DNA of 64,000 nucleotides from positions 1 to 64,000 of the forward strand of contig NZ_JACIFV010000027.1 in NCBI RefSeq assembly GCF_014197535.1, in the 5' to 3' direction. This stretch comes from Rhizobium aethiopicum (lineage in GTDB: Bacteria; Pseudomonadota; Alphaproteobacteria; Rhizobiales; Rhizobiaceae). The notes under the pieces were generated by a model that saw nothing but the letters and a program-made list of their open reading frames with translations, did no database searches and was not told the origin of the DNA. Positions 7,527 to 16,470 of this stretch are shown here, piece after piece (position 1 is the first letter of the stretch; every line of letters begins with the position of its first letter). The translations under genes were made by a program, and so were the position numbers.

Positions 7527-8252
7527 ATGAAAGCGGAGCAAGACAGGATGCCACCGGCAAGGGAAGAAGAGGGTGAGCGCCCCTTGCTGCTGCCCACGAC
7601 GCCGGGCGAGATCACCAATTCGCTCAGCCATTATTACCGCGGTGAGCTCGGACGGATGACGAGCTGGCGCGACCGCATCGACCGGACGTCCAACTGGGCA
7701 ATCACCGTGGTGGCGGCGCTGCTCTCGGTGTCGCTGTCGACGCCGACCTCGCATCATGGCGTGCTGCTGTTCGGTATCATGCTGGTGACGCTGCTTCTGA
7801 TAATCGAAGCGCGGCGCTACCGCTTCTTTGATATCTACCGCGCCCGAATCCGTCAGATAGAGCGCTGTTATTTCGCGCAGATCATGGCGCCGAACGCTTC
7901 GGCCGGCAGCGAATGGGCTGCGGTGATCGCCAACAGCCTGCGTCATCCGCGCTTTCTGCTCAGTTATGGGGAGGCAATGCATCGGCGGCTCAAACGCAAT
8001 TACGGCTGGATGTATTTGATCCTGCTGCTCGCATGGTGCCTGAAGATCTCGACGCCGAAACTGCAGACGGAGGGCGCGCCGGCGTTGCAGGCGCAGTCAT
8101 GGACCTATGTCATAGACAATGCCGTTCTCGGGCCACTCCCAGGCCTTGCGGTTATTTCGATCGTCGTCATCTTTTATCTCGGCATGCTCTATTTCGCCCT
8201 GCGTCCGGATCGCGACGAGGGCGAATTCGGCCATGGCGAGGCGCATGTCTGA
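7527..8252 (+). CDS. DUF2270 integral membrane protein
   Basis: The 241-residue protein begins with a charged cytoplasmic stretch, then SLSHYYRGELGRMTSWRDRIDRTSNW, which marks the DUF2270 family. Four hydrophobic helices follow at about residues 72-88, 90-107, 172-187 and 215-235. The ATG at 7527 is fixed by a GGGAGGAG site 7 bases upstream; the upstream extension is Lys/Arg-rich and unlikely. Function of the family is not known. It converges with usg with no gap between stop codons. Confidence 0.8.
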   Translation: MKAEQDRMPPAREEEGERPLLLPTTPGEITNSLSHYYRGELGRMTSWRDRIDRTSNWAITVVAALLSVSLSTPTSHHGVLLFGIMLVTLLLIIEARRYRFFDIYRARIRQIERCYFAQIMAPNASAGSEWAAVIANSLRHPRFLLSYGEAMHRRLKRNYGWMYLILLLAWCLKISTPKLQTEGAPALQAQSWTYVIDNAVLGPLPGLAVISIVVIFYLGMLYFALRPDRDEGEFGHGEAHV

Positions 8253-8519
8253 TCAGTGCAGGATGAACTCACCCTTCAGCGCCCGCCACTCGGTTGCCGA
8301 AATCAGCTTGCGGTGGACGTAGCGCACCGAATGTAACGGCCCATCGAGTTTCTCCTGCCAAAATTTCAGGAAACCGCGCATCTCAGGAAAATCGGGGGCG
8401 AGATCATAATCCTGCCAGACGTAAGTCTGCAGGATCGTCGGGTGATCCGGCAGGTGGTAGAGGATCTGCGCGGTCGTCAAACCGTAACCCTGCAGTTGCT
8501 TTTCCATGTCCTTGTGCAT
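8253..8519 (-). CDS. usg: Usg family protein
   Basis: The 88-residue protein reads LQGYGLTTAQILYHLPDHP, LQTYVWQDYDLAPDFPEMRGFLKFW and SVRYVHRKLISATEWR, the signature of the small Usg family found in alphaproteobacteria, first noted near tryptophan genes. Its biochemical role is not established. An internal ATG at 8507 is an alternative start. Its stop abuts that of the DUF2270 gene. Confidence 0.8.
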   Translation of the reverse strand: MHKDMEKQLQGYGLTTAQILYHLPDHPTILQTYVWQDYDLAPDFPEMRGFLKFWQEKLDGPLHSVRYVHRKLISATEWRALKGEFILH

Positions 8520-8727
8520 CGTATTCAGCTTCTTCTCGTTCCCACTCAGCGCTTTATTAGTGCTAGATGAAATGGAAGCATGCGAGTGGTTAACGCAAGC
8601 TTAACAGATACGTTGCGAATGAAGTATTCTTTTTTATTTTCAATGGTTTGGCAGCATGATGATACGAGTGCTGCCAAGCTTTAGCAATCCGTCATCCCAA
8701 AACCGCAATACACTCTGGCCGTCATGC
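8520..8727. other. AT-rich intergenic segment
   Basis: This gap separates usg from the permease genes. It must hold the usg promoter on the minus strand. Notably, the ATPase gene usually found next to such permeases is not here. I see no further gene or strong hairpin. Confidence 0.5.
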
Positions 8728-9558
8728 TCAGCGCTTGAGATGCCGCGTCAGTCGACGCTCGATCCAGGCCCAGAGATGGCGTAGCGCCTCGACGATGGTG
8801 AGGTAGAAGATCGCTGCCCAGAGATAGGTCTGGTAGTCGAAGGTGCGGGAGAAGGCGTAGCGGGTTTCGCCCATCAGATCGAGCACGGTGATGATGGCGA
8901 CGACCGCCGAGCCTTTGATCAAAAGGATGATCTCGTTGCCGTAGGGGCGAAGCGCCACGATGAAGGCCTGCGGCAGGATGATCTTGCGGAAGGCGATGGT
9001 CTTATGGATGCCGAGGGCTGCTGCCGCTTCTCGCTGGCCGTGCGGTACGCTTTCGATTGCGCCGCGCAGGATTTCCGCCTGATAGGCCGCCGTATTGATC
9101 GTCATGGCAAAGAGGCCGCAATACCAGGCTTCGCGGAAGAACCACCAGATGCCGACGGTTTCCAGCTGCGGGCGGAAGACGCCGAGGCCGTAATAGACCA
9201 GGAAGAGCTGCGCAAGCAGCGGCGTGCCGCGGAAGAAATATATATAGCCATAGGCGAACCAGTTAAGCGCCCGATTCTTCGACAGCCGCGCCATGGCGAG
9301 CGGCAGGGACAGGATGGCGCCGCAAACGACGGAGATGGCAACCAGACTGAGCGTCACCCAGAGTCCGTGCAGATAACGCGGTCCGTAGCGCGTGAATTTG
9401 TCCGGATCCCAGCCATTGATGACGGTGAAGATCAGCAGTGCCGCGAACAGAGCCCAGACCGCAACGAAGACGTAGCCGCACAGGCGTGCCGCCGTAACCG
9501 GCTTTGCCACCTCGCGGGGTGCAGGCTGCGGCGGGATCAATGTCTCAGCATAGCTCAT
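8728..9558 (-). CDS. Polar amino-acid ABC transporter permease (HisM-like)
   Basis: The 276-residue inner-membrane permease has the HisM/GlnP layout: a single helix at residues ~27-47, then YLHGLWVTLSLVAISVVCG, YIYFFRGTPLLAQLFLVYYG, and the EAA loop with REAAAALGIHKTIAFRKIILPQA near residue 195. Its start overlaps the upstream permease stop by 4 bases. With the partner permease it would form the membrane channel for a basic or polar amino acid. No cognate ATPase follows. Confidence 0.88.
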   Translation of the reverse strand: MSYAETLIPPQPAPREVAKPVTAARLCGYVFVAVWALFAALLIFTVINGWDPDKFTRYGPRYLHGLWVTLSLVAISVVCGAILSLPLAMARLSKNRALNWFAYGYIYFFRGTPLLAQLFLVYYGLGVFRPQLETVGIWWFFREAWYCGLFAMTINTAAYQAEILRGAIESVPHGQREAAAALGIHKTIAFRKIILPQAFIVALRPYGNEIILLIKGSAVVAIITVLDLMGETRYAFSRTFDYQTYLWAAIFYLTIVEALRHLWAWIERRLTRHLKR

Positions 9559-10361
9559 CGGCGGACCTCCGAACGTTTGGCCCAGCGGTCGACATAGACA
9601 AGCAGGAAGGAGGAGAGGATGGCGAGCACCAGATAGAGACAGCAGGCAATGCCATAGAAGAAGAACGGCTCCTTGGTCACTCGCACGGCAACGCTCGTCT
9701 GGCGCAGGATGTCGGCAAGGCTGATGATCGAGACATAGGACGTGTCCTTCAGGAGCACCATCCAGAGGTTCGTCAGACCAGGGAGGGCGATGCGAACAAG
9801 CTGCGGCAGGATAACGAGCCGCAGCGTGCGGCCGCGATGCAGGCCGAGCGAATCTCCCGCCTCATATTGGCCTTTAGGAATGGCGCGAAAGGCCGAAAGC
9901 AGCACCTCGGAGCAATAGGCGGAGAAGACGACCGACAGAGCGATCACGCCGGCCAGGAAGGCGTTAATCTCGACCGGCGGCCCGACGTAGCCGGCAAGCT
10001 CCAGGAGAGACTGGATGAGCATCTGCATGCCGTAATAGATGATGAAGAGCGTCAGCAGCTCCGGCAGGCCGCGGAAGATCGTCGTGTAGATGCCGGCCGC
10101 CAGCCGCAGCGACCTTTCTTCCGACTGCTGGCCGAGTGCCACGAGGAAACCGATGACAAGGCCGATCGGCAGGGTAACGATCGCCACCGATACGGTGACC
10201 TGCAGACCAAGGGCGATTTCGTCGCCCCAGCCGGTATCGCCACAAGCAAGAATCGTCGACTGACCTAACCAGGTGAAGATGCCGACGGGTCCGCATAGCG
10301 GATCGAAAATGTGCACAAGTGAGCTCCAGAAGGAGCCGAGCGCGGAAAACAATCCGCCCAT
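9555..10361 (-). CDS. Polar amino-acid ABC transporter permease (HisQ-like)
   Basis: The 268-residue permease contains GDEIALGLQVTVSVAIVTLPIG, TIFRGLPELLTLFIIYYGMQ and an EAA loop near residue 170 (GQYEAGDSLGLHRGRTLRLV, followed by ILPQLVRIALP). It is the HisQ/ArtQ-type partner of the permease encoded directly downstream with an ATGA overlap. It lies 113 bases after the binding-protein gene, with a strong hairpin in that gap. Confidence 0.88.
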   Translation of the reverse strand: MGGLFSALGSFWSSLVHIFDPLCGPVGIFTWLGQSTILACGDTGWGDEIALGLQVTVSVAIVTLPIGLVIGFLVALGQQSEERSLRLAAGIYTTIFRGLPELLTLFIIYYGMQMLIQSLLELAGYVGPPVEINAFLAGVIALSVVFSAYCSEVLLSAFRAIPKGQYEAGDSLGLHRGRTLRLVILPQLVRIALPGLTNLWMVLLKDTSYVSIISLADILRQTSVAVRVTKEPFFFYGIACCLYLVLAILSSFLLVYVDRWAKRSEVRR

Positions 10362-10411
10362 GCGAGAATTCCCCTCACGGCTTTTGCCGTTTTGATCTTG
10401 CCACCTTTGTC

Positions 10412-10445
10412 AAACAAAAATGGCGGAAGAGCAAGCCTTCCGCCA
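10412..10445 (-). terminator. Intra-operon hairpin with T-run between binding-protein and permease genes
   Basis: TGGCGGAAG at 10421-10429 pairs perfectly with CTTCCGCCA at 10437-10445 around a 7-base loop. On the minus strand the stem is followed by TTTTTGTTT, so it has the form of an intrinsic terminator. Its place directly after the binding-protein gene fits the known strategy of over-expressing the binding protein through partial termination or 3'-end protection. Confidence 0.75.
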
Positions 10446-10474
10446 TTCGCTTGATCGGCCAGATACCGAATTTC

Positions 10475-11248
10475 TTATTCGCCGTAAACGTCGAAATCGA
10501 AGTACTTGTCCTGGATCTTCTTGTACTCACCGTTGGCGCGGATCGCAGCGATCGCGGTGTTGAGCTTTTCCTTCAGCGGATCGCCCTTGCGGATGGCGAT
10601 ACCGGCGCCGTTGCCGTTGATTTCCTTGTCGACCGGCAGGGTCGTCAGGATCTTGCAGCAGGCGCCGGCGTCGGACTTGACCCATTCGGAGAGAACGACG
10701 ACATCGTCGATGACGGCGTCGACACGGCCGCTGGAAACGTCGAGCTTGTATTCGTCGGCCGTCGGATAGAGCTTCAGCTCGGTGTCGGCGAGGTGCTTCT
10801 CGGCGTAGTTGGCATGCGTTGTGGAAGTCTGTGCGCCGATCACCTTGCCCTTGAGGCCGGCAACGTCAGTAATCTTCGAATCCTTCGGTACGGCGATGGC
10901 CGGAGGGGTGTTGTAGTACTTGTTGGAGAAGTCGACGAGCTTCAGGCGCTCCGGCGTGATCGACATGGACGAGACGATCATGTCGAACTTCTTGGCGTTG
11001 AGCGCCGGGATGATGCCGTCCCAATCGGTGCTGACGAAGGAGCATTCGGCCTTCATCTCGGCACAGAGCGCCTTGGCGATATCGATGTCGAAACCCTGGA
11101 TGGTGCCGCTGGCATCGACGAATTCGAAGGGTGGATAGGTCGAATCGGTGCCGATCACGTATTTCTCGCCATCGGCCATGGCCGAGCCGGCAAAGAGCGA
11201 CATTGCCGCGATCGAGGCTGCCGCGAAGAAACGGGTGGAGATACGCAT
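10475..11248 (-). CDS. Periplasmic basic/polar amino-acid-binding protein (ArgT/HisJ-like)
   Basis: A signal peptide of ~25 residues (SIAAMSLFAGSAMA) precedes a mature SBP_bac_3 domain: YVIGTDSTYPPFEFVDASG, GFDIDIAKALCAEM, IPALNAKKFDMIVSSMSITPER, and GQTSTTHANY-like hinge residues. The aromatic/acidic pattern resembles Lys/Arg/Orn- and His-binding proteins. A cysteine pair, ACCKI, lies near residue 203. The start at 11248 gives an intact signal peptide and has GAGAGGA upstream. Ligand is inferred from family only. Confidence 0.87.
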   Translation of the reverse strand: MRISTRFFAAASIAAMSLFAGSAMADGEKYVIGTDSTYPPFEFVDASGTIQGFDIDIAKALCAEMKAECSFVSTDWDGIIPALNAKKFDMIVSSMSITPERLKLVDFSNKYYNTPPAIAVPKDSKITDVAGLKGKVIGAQTSTTHANYAEKHLADTELKLYPTADEYKLDVSSGRVDAVIDDVVVLSEWVKSDAGACCKILTTLPVDKEINGNGAGIAIRKGDPLKEKLNTAIAAIRANGEYKKIQDKYFDFDVYGE

Positions 11249-11579
11249 GTGGATCCTCTCTGTTGGTAGCCATCGCGCTTTTTTGTCTTGGGCTGACGGC
11301 TGCTGTTCAACGGTGACGGGCACCGCCTTGCGGCGATAATCAGACTTTTTTTCATGGAAATGCAACAGAAATTCCCACGCAATTGTGCGGTGCAAATAAC
11401 AGGCGAGATGAACGAAAGCAGACTGCAACATTCACGGGAGGTTAATCCGCTGATTCCTAGAAACGGAACAAATCGGCGGTTTGGCGCTTTGCCAATTCGC
11501 CGTTTCGCCTCATTGCGAAACTAGGGCGAACCGAGGCCTGTCGGCCTTCAGGAAGCTCAAACAGGATCGAGGAAACCCG
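11249..11579. promoter_or_regulatory. Divergent regulatory region, binding-protein gene / ompA-like gene
   Basis: This 331-base gap separates divergent genes. On the minus strand TTGCAT (11360-11365 complement) and TGATTA (11337-11342 complement) are spaced by 17 bases and could be the binding-protein promoter, leaving a ~85-base leader. For the plus-strand gene I see a GAGGAAA ribosome site near 11570 but no confident promoter hexamers. Confidence 0.4.
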
Positions 11580-13790
11580 ATGGGCAAGAAATCAAGATTG
11601 TTTGCAAGCGCAGCTTTCCCGCTGCTTTCTCTCTCGTTGGCGCTGCAGCCGGCATCGGCAGTGGCGGCCGCACGCGGCGCTACGACCGAGGCTGCGGCCG
11701 TGCGGCAGATCGAACAGGGCAGCTTCGAAGTGGCGCAGGACGCGCCCTCCGAAGAGGAACTCTTGAAGAAGAAGCGCAAGCAGAAGGGGGAAACGCCGGC
11801 CGAACAGGCGCCTGCCGCTGAGCAGCCGAAGGAGGCGCCTGCCGAGAAGCCGAAGGCCGAGCGCAAGGAGGCGCCTGCGCCCGAACCCAAGGCAGAGCCG
11901 GAACCGCCGAAGGCCGAAGCGCCGAAGGAGGAGCCCGCGCCGAAGGCCGAGAGCAAGCCGGAGCGGAAAGCCAAGCAGGCAGCCCAGCCGCAGGCCGAGC
12001 CGCAACAGGAAGAACAGCAGCCGGTAACGCAGGAAAAGCCGAGAAAGCCGAAAAAGCAGCAGACTGAGCAAGCCGAACCAGAAGCTCAGCCGGCGCCTGA
12101 ACAGCAGCCGGCCGCAAAGCAAGTACAGCCGGAGACCGAACAGGCCCAGCCCGAGGTCAAGCCGGAAGGTGGCAAGAAGGGTCAGGACAAGGCCCAGAGC
12201 CGAGATAAGGGCAAGGCTAAGACCGAGACCGCCGCTCCCGAGGCGGTGACGCCCACCGAGGAACAGGCCAAGCCCGCAGTTGAGCCGGAGGCAAAACCCG
12301 CTGCCGAAGCGCCTGCCAAGAAGCCGAAGAAGGGCGAGGCTGCAGCACCGGCGGTGAAGCCGGCCGAAGACAAGGCGGCCGCTCCTGAAGCTGCGCCCGC
12401 CGAAGCGCCGACGGAGGGCACAGCTGCAAAGCCTGCCTCCAAACAGCCCGCCGGTGAGCAACCCGTCGCCAAACAGCCCGCCGGCGAACAACCGGCCGCC
12501 AAACAGCCCGCTGGCGAACAGCCCGCTGCGCCCGCCACCGACACGGCCCAGCCGGCGCCGGGTACCAGCGGCGGCCAGCAGGTGGAGCAGGCTCTTCCTG
12601 CGCCGGAAAAGGTTTCCCCCGAGGAGTTGCAGCGCCGCAAGGCGATTGCCGCCGACCCGGCCAAGAGCAACGAAACCGTCGTGCTGCCGGTCGAGAATGG
12701 TGCGGCCGTGCTCGACAGCGACAAGGATGCCGATCGCAGCAAGGGCCGCGAAAGCCGCCGTGACCGCGACAAGCTGCGGGCCGAGAGCCAGGAGGTGAAG
12801 GTGCCGACCTCGGATGCCGATGCGCAGGCCGCTGCTGCGGCGGCTGCCCCAGCGATAAAGCTCGAGGCAGTGACTAGCGAGAAGGGCACGAGGCTCGACA
12901 CGCGGCCGCAATTTGCCCGTCCCGAGGGAGCGCGCATCGAGGATCAAACGGACGATAACCGCGTGATCATCCAGTACAACAATCAGGTGATCGTGCGTAG
13001 CGACGACGACAGACGGTTCCTGCGCGACGGTGAGCAGCCGATCTATGAAGAGCTCCCGGACAATCGCTATCGCGAGATCATCACCCGGCCGGAAGGCTAT
13101 CGGATCGTCACCATCCGCAACCGCTACGGCGACATCATCCAGCGGTCGCGCGTCGATGCCCGCGGGCGCGAATACGTGCTCTACTACTCACCTGATCTCT
13201 ATGAGGATCCTGATCGCGGCTATTTCGATGACCCGGGCGCTGATCTGCCGCCGATGCGGCTGCGTGTCCCGCTTAATGACTATATCATCGACACCAGCAG
13301 CGATCCTGACCGGGACTATTACGAATTCCTCAGCGAGCCCCCAGTCGAGCAGGTGGAGCGTGTCTATTCGCTTGACGAGGTGAGATATTCCGCCCGTATT
13401 CGCGATAAGGTACGCCGTATCGACCTCGATACGATCACCTTCGCGACCGGAAGCGCCGAGATCCCGATGACCCAGGCGCGCACGTTGCGCAAGGTCGCCG
13501 ACGCGATCAGCCAGGTGCTGAAGAAAGATCCGAGCGAGACCTTCCTGATCGAGGGCCATACGGACGCTGTCGGTTCCGACCAGAGCAACCTGGTCCTCTC
13601 CGACCAGCGGGCGGAATCGGTCGCGAATGTGCTCTCCGACGTCTATGGCATTCCGCCGGAAAACATGGCGACGCAGGGCTACGGCGAACGTTACTTGAAG
13701 GTCAACACGTCAGGCCCCGAGCAGGAAAACCGCCGCGTCACCATCCGTCGCGTCACTCCGCTGGTGCGTCCGGTCGCCTCCAACCAGTAG
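11580..13790 (+). CDS. OmpA-family outer-membrane protein with long Lys/Pro/Ala/Glu-rich stalk
   Basis: The 736-residue protein has a signal peptide (SAAFPLLSLSLALQPASAVAA), a low-complexity KPAEQ-rich region at ~50-340, a basic linker, a middle domain at ~455-545 (VIIQYNNQVIVRSDDDRRF, YREIITRPEGYRIVTI), and a C-terminal OmpA peptidoglycan-binding domain at ~610-730 (DTITFATGSAEI, FLIEGHTDAVGSD, LSDQRAESVANVL, TQGYGERYLK, NRRVTIRR). Family knowledge says the OmpA domain binds diaminopimelate in peptidoglycan; the stalk may span the periplasm. The start at 11580 follows GAGGAAA and begins the signal peptide. Rhizobial relatives are typically called OmpA family or DUF-containing with variable stalk length. 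Confidence 0.88.
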   Translation: MGKKSRLFASAAFPLLSLSLALQPASAVAAARGATTEAAAVRQIEQGSFEVAQDAPSEEELLKKKRKQKGETPAEQAPAAEQPKEAPAEKPKAERKEAPAPEPKAEPEPPKAEAPKEEPAPKAESKPERKAKQAAQPQAEPQQEEQQPVTQEKPRKPKKQQTEQAEPEAQPAPEQQPAAKQVQPETEQAQPEVKPEGGKKGQDKAQSRDKGKAKTETAAPEAVTPTEEQAKPAVEPEAKPAAEAPAKKPKKGEAAAPAVKPAEDKAAAPEAAPAEAPTEGTAAKPASKQPAGEQPVAKQPAGEQPAAKQPAGEQPAAPATDTAQPAPGTSGGQQVEQALPAPEKVSPEELQRRKAIAADPAKSNETVVLPVENGAAVLDSDKDADRSKGRESRRDRDKLRAESQEVKVPTSDADAQAAAAAAAPAIKLEAVTSEKGTRLDTRPQFARPEGARIEDQTDDNRVIIQYNNQVIVRSDDDRRFLRDGEQPIYEELPDNRYREIITRPEGYRIVTIRNRYGDIIQRSRVDARGREYVLYYSPDLYEDPDRGYFDDPGADLPPMRLRVPLNDYIIDTSSDPDRDYYEFLSEPPVEQVERVYSLDEVRYSARIRDKVRRIDLDTITFATGSAEIPMTQARTLRKVADAISQVLKKDPSETFLIEGHTDAVGSDQSNLVLSDQRAESVANVLSDVYGIPPENMATQGYGERYLKVNTSGPEQENRRVTIRRVTPLVRPVASNQ
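12441..12530 (+). repeat. Three tandem 30-bp coding repeats
   Basis: Three consecutive 30-base units begin AAACAGCCCG and encode KQPAGEQP(V/A)A. They differ at a few synonymous or conservative positions, mostly T/C and G/A changes. They lie inside the low-complexity stalk of the OmpA-family gene and are a likely source of length variation between strains. Confidence 0.9.
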
Positions 13791-13796
13791 CTGATC

Positions 13797-13860
13797 CGCC
13801 CCTCCCTGGCGTCAGGGAGGGGCGCTGACCTCCCCTTCTCCCGCCGGGAGAAGGGGAGGT
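13797..13860. terminator. Two strong hairpins between convergent genes
   Basis: The first stem, CGCCCCTCCCTG with CAGGGAGGGGCG (13797-13824), has 12 perfect pairs and a 4-base loop. The second has 15 perfect pairs, 13828-13842 with 13846-13860, and a 3-base loop; its GGGAGAAGGGGAGG arm resembles the core of the larger palindromic repeats elsewhere in the window. Neither has a T-run, but position between convergent genes suggests bidirectional transcription ends. Confidence 0.65.
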
Positions 13861-13879
13861 GGCCTTGTCTTACCCCTCT

Positions 13880-14638
13880 CTATCGGCCGGCTTTCGTAGC
13901 CGCCTTTTCGATGACGTCGGCAACTTTTTCCGGCTGGGATGCGAAGACGGCGTGGCTGCCCTTGATCTCGGTCACGTCGCTGCCGGCTCGTTTGGCCATG
14001 TCACGCTCCAACTCGGGATTGATGGAGCGATCCTCGGTGGCGACGATCGACCAGCTCGGCTTCGTCCGCCATGCCGGCTCTCCGATCTTGGCTGAAAAGG
14101 CCTGCTTGGCGGCGAAGACCTGCGATCTTGCCAGGAAATCGGCTTCGGCCTTCGGCAGGTCGGCCGCGAAAGCCGCGGCGAAGGCGCCAGGGTCGAGATA
14201 GAGATATTTGCCGTCCTTCGTTTCCTTGATGTCCATGCTGCCGGCCGGCTTCGAGCTGGCGAGGCTCAGCAAGCTTTCCCCTTTGTCAGGCTGGAAGGCG
14301 GCGACATAGACGAGGCCCGCAACGCCTGGATTGTTGCCGGCTTCGGTGATGACCATGCCTCCATAGCTGTGGCCGACGAGCAGCGTCGGTCCTTCCTGGA
14401 GGTCGAGAATCCGCTTCATCGCTGCCACATCGTCATCGAGCGAGGTGAGAGGCTCCTGGACGATGGTGACGTTGAAGCCGCGCTTTTCGAGGATCTCGGT
14501 CGCTTTTCGCCATCCCGAGCCATCGGCCAGGGCGCCGTGGACGATCACGATGTTCTTGACCTCGGCAGACTCGGCCGCAAATGCGATTCCGGCGGCGGCA
14601 AATGCAAGGCTTGCGATGAAAGTCAGTTGCTTGTTCAT
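13880..14638 (-). CDS. Exported alpha/beta hydrolase
   Basis: The 252-residue protein starts with a signal peptide (FIASLAFAAAGIAFA), then IVIVHGALADGSGW (oxyanion region), the nucleophile elbow LVGHSYGGMV with serine near residue 100, and a terminal histidine in EIKGSHAVFAS. The family includes salicylate-esterase-like and other small-substrate hydrolases. The start follows AAGGAGTGACCCC. It is 53 bases downstream of the dipZ-like gene on the same strand and may share its transcript. Confidence 0.83.
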   Translation of the reverse strand: MNKQLTFIASLAFAAAGIAFAAESAEVKNIVIVHGALADGSGWRKATEILEKRGFNVTIVQEPLTSLDDDVAAMKRILDLQEGPTLLVGHSYGGMVITEAGNNPGVAGLVYVAAFQPDKGESLLSLASSKPAGSMDIKETKDGKYLYLDPGAFAAAFAADLPKAEADFLARSQVFAAKQAFSAKIGEPAWRTKPSWSIVATEDRSINPELERDMAKRAGSDVTEIKGSHAVFASQPEKVADVIEKAATKAGR

Positions 14639-14691
14639 GGGGTCACTCCTTGTGGTGATGTTGAAGGGCGGGATATGAAATGGTTCTGGGT

Positions 14692-16470
14692 TCAGCCGAA
14701 GGTGAAGGCGTAGGCCTGGACGCCCGGATCGAGGAAGCGGATTTCGAAGGTGCGGGCGGCGACGGTGCCGGACTGGCGAACGAGCTGGTAAAGCCGCGTT
14801 GCGGTGACCGTGCCGTTGCCGTCGGCATCGATGTCGGAGCCATGATCGGCTCCGGGCGCCTTGCCATCGAGCCTCACCTGGAAACGGACCGGTTTGGCGC
14901 CGGCACCGGGTCCGAGCACGAGATGCAGATCGCGGGCGCTGAAACAATAGGCGATGCTGCCGCCCGGCTGGTCGAGCGTTGCCTGATCCTTACCGACGGT
15001 CCAGGTGCCGGACAGGCCCCATGCGTTGATGGCGGGCTCCGCGATCGAGTAGTTCTGCGGCGTATCGGCCTGCAGCCCTTCAGGCGAGACGAAATTTTCG
15101 GCCTGTGCGTAGCCGATGTAGGTCTCGCCGGAGCGGATATTGGCGAGGTCGGGACCTGCTTCCACGCCCTTGGCGTTAGGCGCGACCGGTGCCGTTTCCA
15201 CCATCTGGCTGCCGGCTTCGCGCAGTAGATCCTGGATGGCTTTTTCGGTCGTGCCGTAATTGCCTTCGCCGAAATGGTGATAGCGGATCTGACCTTTGGC
15301 ATCGATCAGATAGGCGGCAGGCCAGTAGCTGTTTTCAAAGGCGCGCCAGATTTTGTAGTCATTGTCGATCGCAACCGGGTAGCCGATCTGAAAGTCGCCG
15401 ACGGCCTTCTTGACGTTGTCGATCTTCTTCTCAAAGGCAAATTCCGGGGCGTGTACGCCGATGACGACCAGGCCCTGATCCGCATATTTTTCCGCCCAGG
15501 CCCTGACATAGGGAATGGTGCGAATGCAGTTGATGCAGGAATAGGTCCAGAAGTCGACGAGCACCACCTTGCCCCGCAATTGCTCCTTGGTCAGAGGCTT
15601 CGAGTTCAGCCATTCGACCGCGCCGTCGAACGAAGGCGCATAAGCTTCGACGGGCAGATCACTGCGGAAAGGTTTGCTTCCATCGGCAGCGGGAATGATC
15701 GTGTCGCTGCTCGCCGCTCCGGAGGGCGTGCCGCCGACCGGCTTGGCATGCAGCCTGTCCAGCACGGCCTGCTCCAGCGAGGCGGTGCTGGCATAGGAAA
15801 GGCGCGCCAGCAGGCTGGTGTCGAGACCGAGCGCGATCACCGCCACACCCGCCAACACCGCAGCGCCGACCGCCTGGCGGATTCGATCACCAAGGCCGAG
15901 CGAGCGCTTCATCGCGGCGAAGATCTTACCGCCGACAAGCAAGGCGACGGCAAGCGAGGTCGCAGCACCGGCGGCATAGGCGATCAAGAGGGCTGTTGTC
16001 TGCAGGTTGGCGCCCTGCAATGCCGCGCCGGTCAGCACGAGTCCGAGAATTGGTTCGGCGCAGGGCGCCCAGAGCAGGCCGGTGGCGACGCCAAGAATGA
16101 GCGCGCTCCTGACCGTCGGCGCGGTGCGTCCGCCACCGCTGGCGTTCAGAAGATTGTTGCCGAGGTCGACGATCGGGCGGGCCAGCGTGCTCGCGAAGCG
16201 CGGCGAAAGCAGGCTCGCTCCGAAGAGCCCCAGCAGGACGATCGCGGCGAGGCGGCCATATTCATTGGCGCGGATGGCCCAGCTGCCGCCGACCGCTGCA
16301 AGTGTGGCGACCAGCGCGAAAGTGGCGGCCATGCCGGCCAGCATCGGCAGCGTGCTCTTGACGAAAGGCTGGCCGGCTCGGGCGAAGACGAAGGGGAGGA
16401 TAGGGAGGATGCAAGGGCTGAGAATGGTCAACACGCCTCCGAGATAGGCAATGATCAGAAGTGTCATCAT
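14692..16470 (-). CDS. DipZ-like protein: CcdA/DsbD membrane domain fused to thioredoxin and C-terminal domain
   Basis: The 592-residue protein has three parts. Residues ~1-235 form a CcdA-type multi-helix domain with LSPCILPILPF and APCAEPILGLVL, whose cysteines relay electrons across the membrane. Residues ~280-410 form a thioredoxin-like domain with the redox motif SCINCIRTIPY. Residues ~430-592 are the beta-rich DipZ C-terminal domain. Such fusions deliver reducing power to extracytoplasmic thiols. The start at 16470 follows AAAGGAAAC. Placement beside two exported hydrolases and a two-component system suggests an envelope redox-stress role, which is inference. Confidence 0.87.
   Translation of the reverse strand: MMTLLIIAYLGGVLTILSPCILPILPFVFARAGQPFVKSTLPMLAGMAATFALVATLAAVGGSWAIRANEYGRLAAIVLLGLFGASLLSPRFASTLARPIVDLGNNLLNASGGGRTAPTVRSALILGVATGLLWAPCAEPILGLVLTGAALQGANLQTTALLIAYAAGAATSLAVALLVGGKIFAAMKRSLGLGDRIRQAVGAAVLAGVAVIALGLDTSLLARLSYASTASLEQAVLDRLHAKPVGGTPSGAASSDTIIPAADGSKPFRSDLPVEAYAPSFDGAVEWLNSKPLTKEQLRGKVVLVDFWTYSCINCIRTIPYVRAWAEKYADQGLVVIGVHAPEFAFEKKIDNVKKAVGDFQIGYPVAIDNDYKIWRAFENSYWPAAYLIDAKGQIRYHHFGEGNYGTTEKAIQDLLREAGSQMVETAPVAPNAKGVEAGPDLANIRSGETYIGYAQAENFVSPEGLQADTPQNYSIAEPAINAWGLSGTWTVGKDQATLDQPGGSIAYCFSARDLHLVLGPGAGAKPVRFQVRLDGKAPGADHGSDIDADGNGTVTATRLYQLVRQSGTVAARTFEIRFLDPGVQAYAFTFG

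Noticed and set aside
12441-12530. CRISPR-like regular spacing
   Set aside because: Units are contiguous 30-bp coding repeats with no spacers, inside an open reading frame.
11592-12947. Long open frame (451 codons) on the minus strand opposite the OmpA-family stalk
   Set aside because: It is Leu/Arg/Gly-rich low complexity mirroring the GC-rich Lys/Pro/Ala/Glu codons of the real gene, with no ribosome site or recognisable domain.
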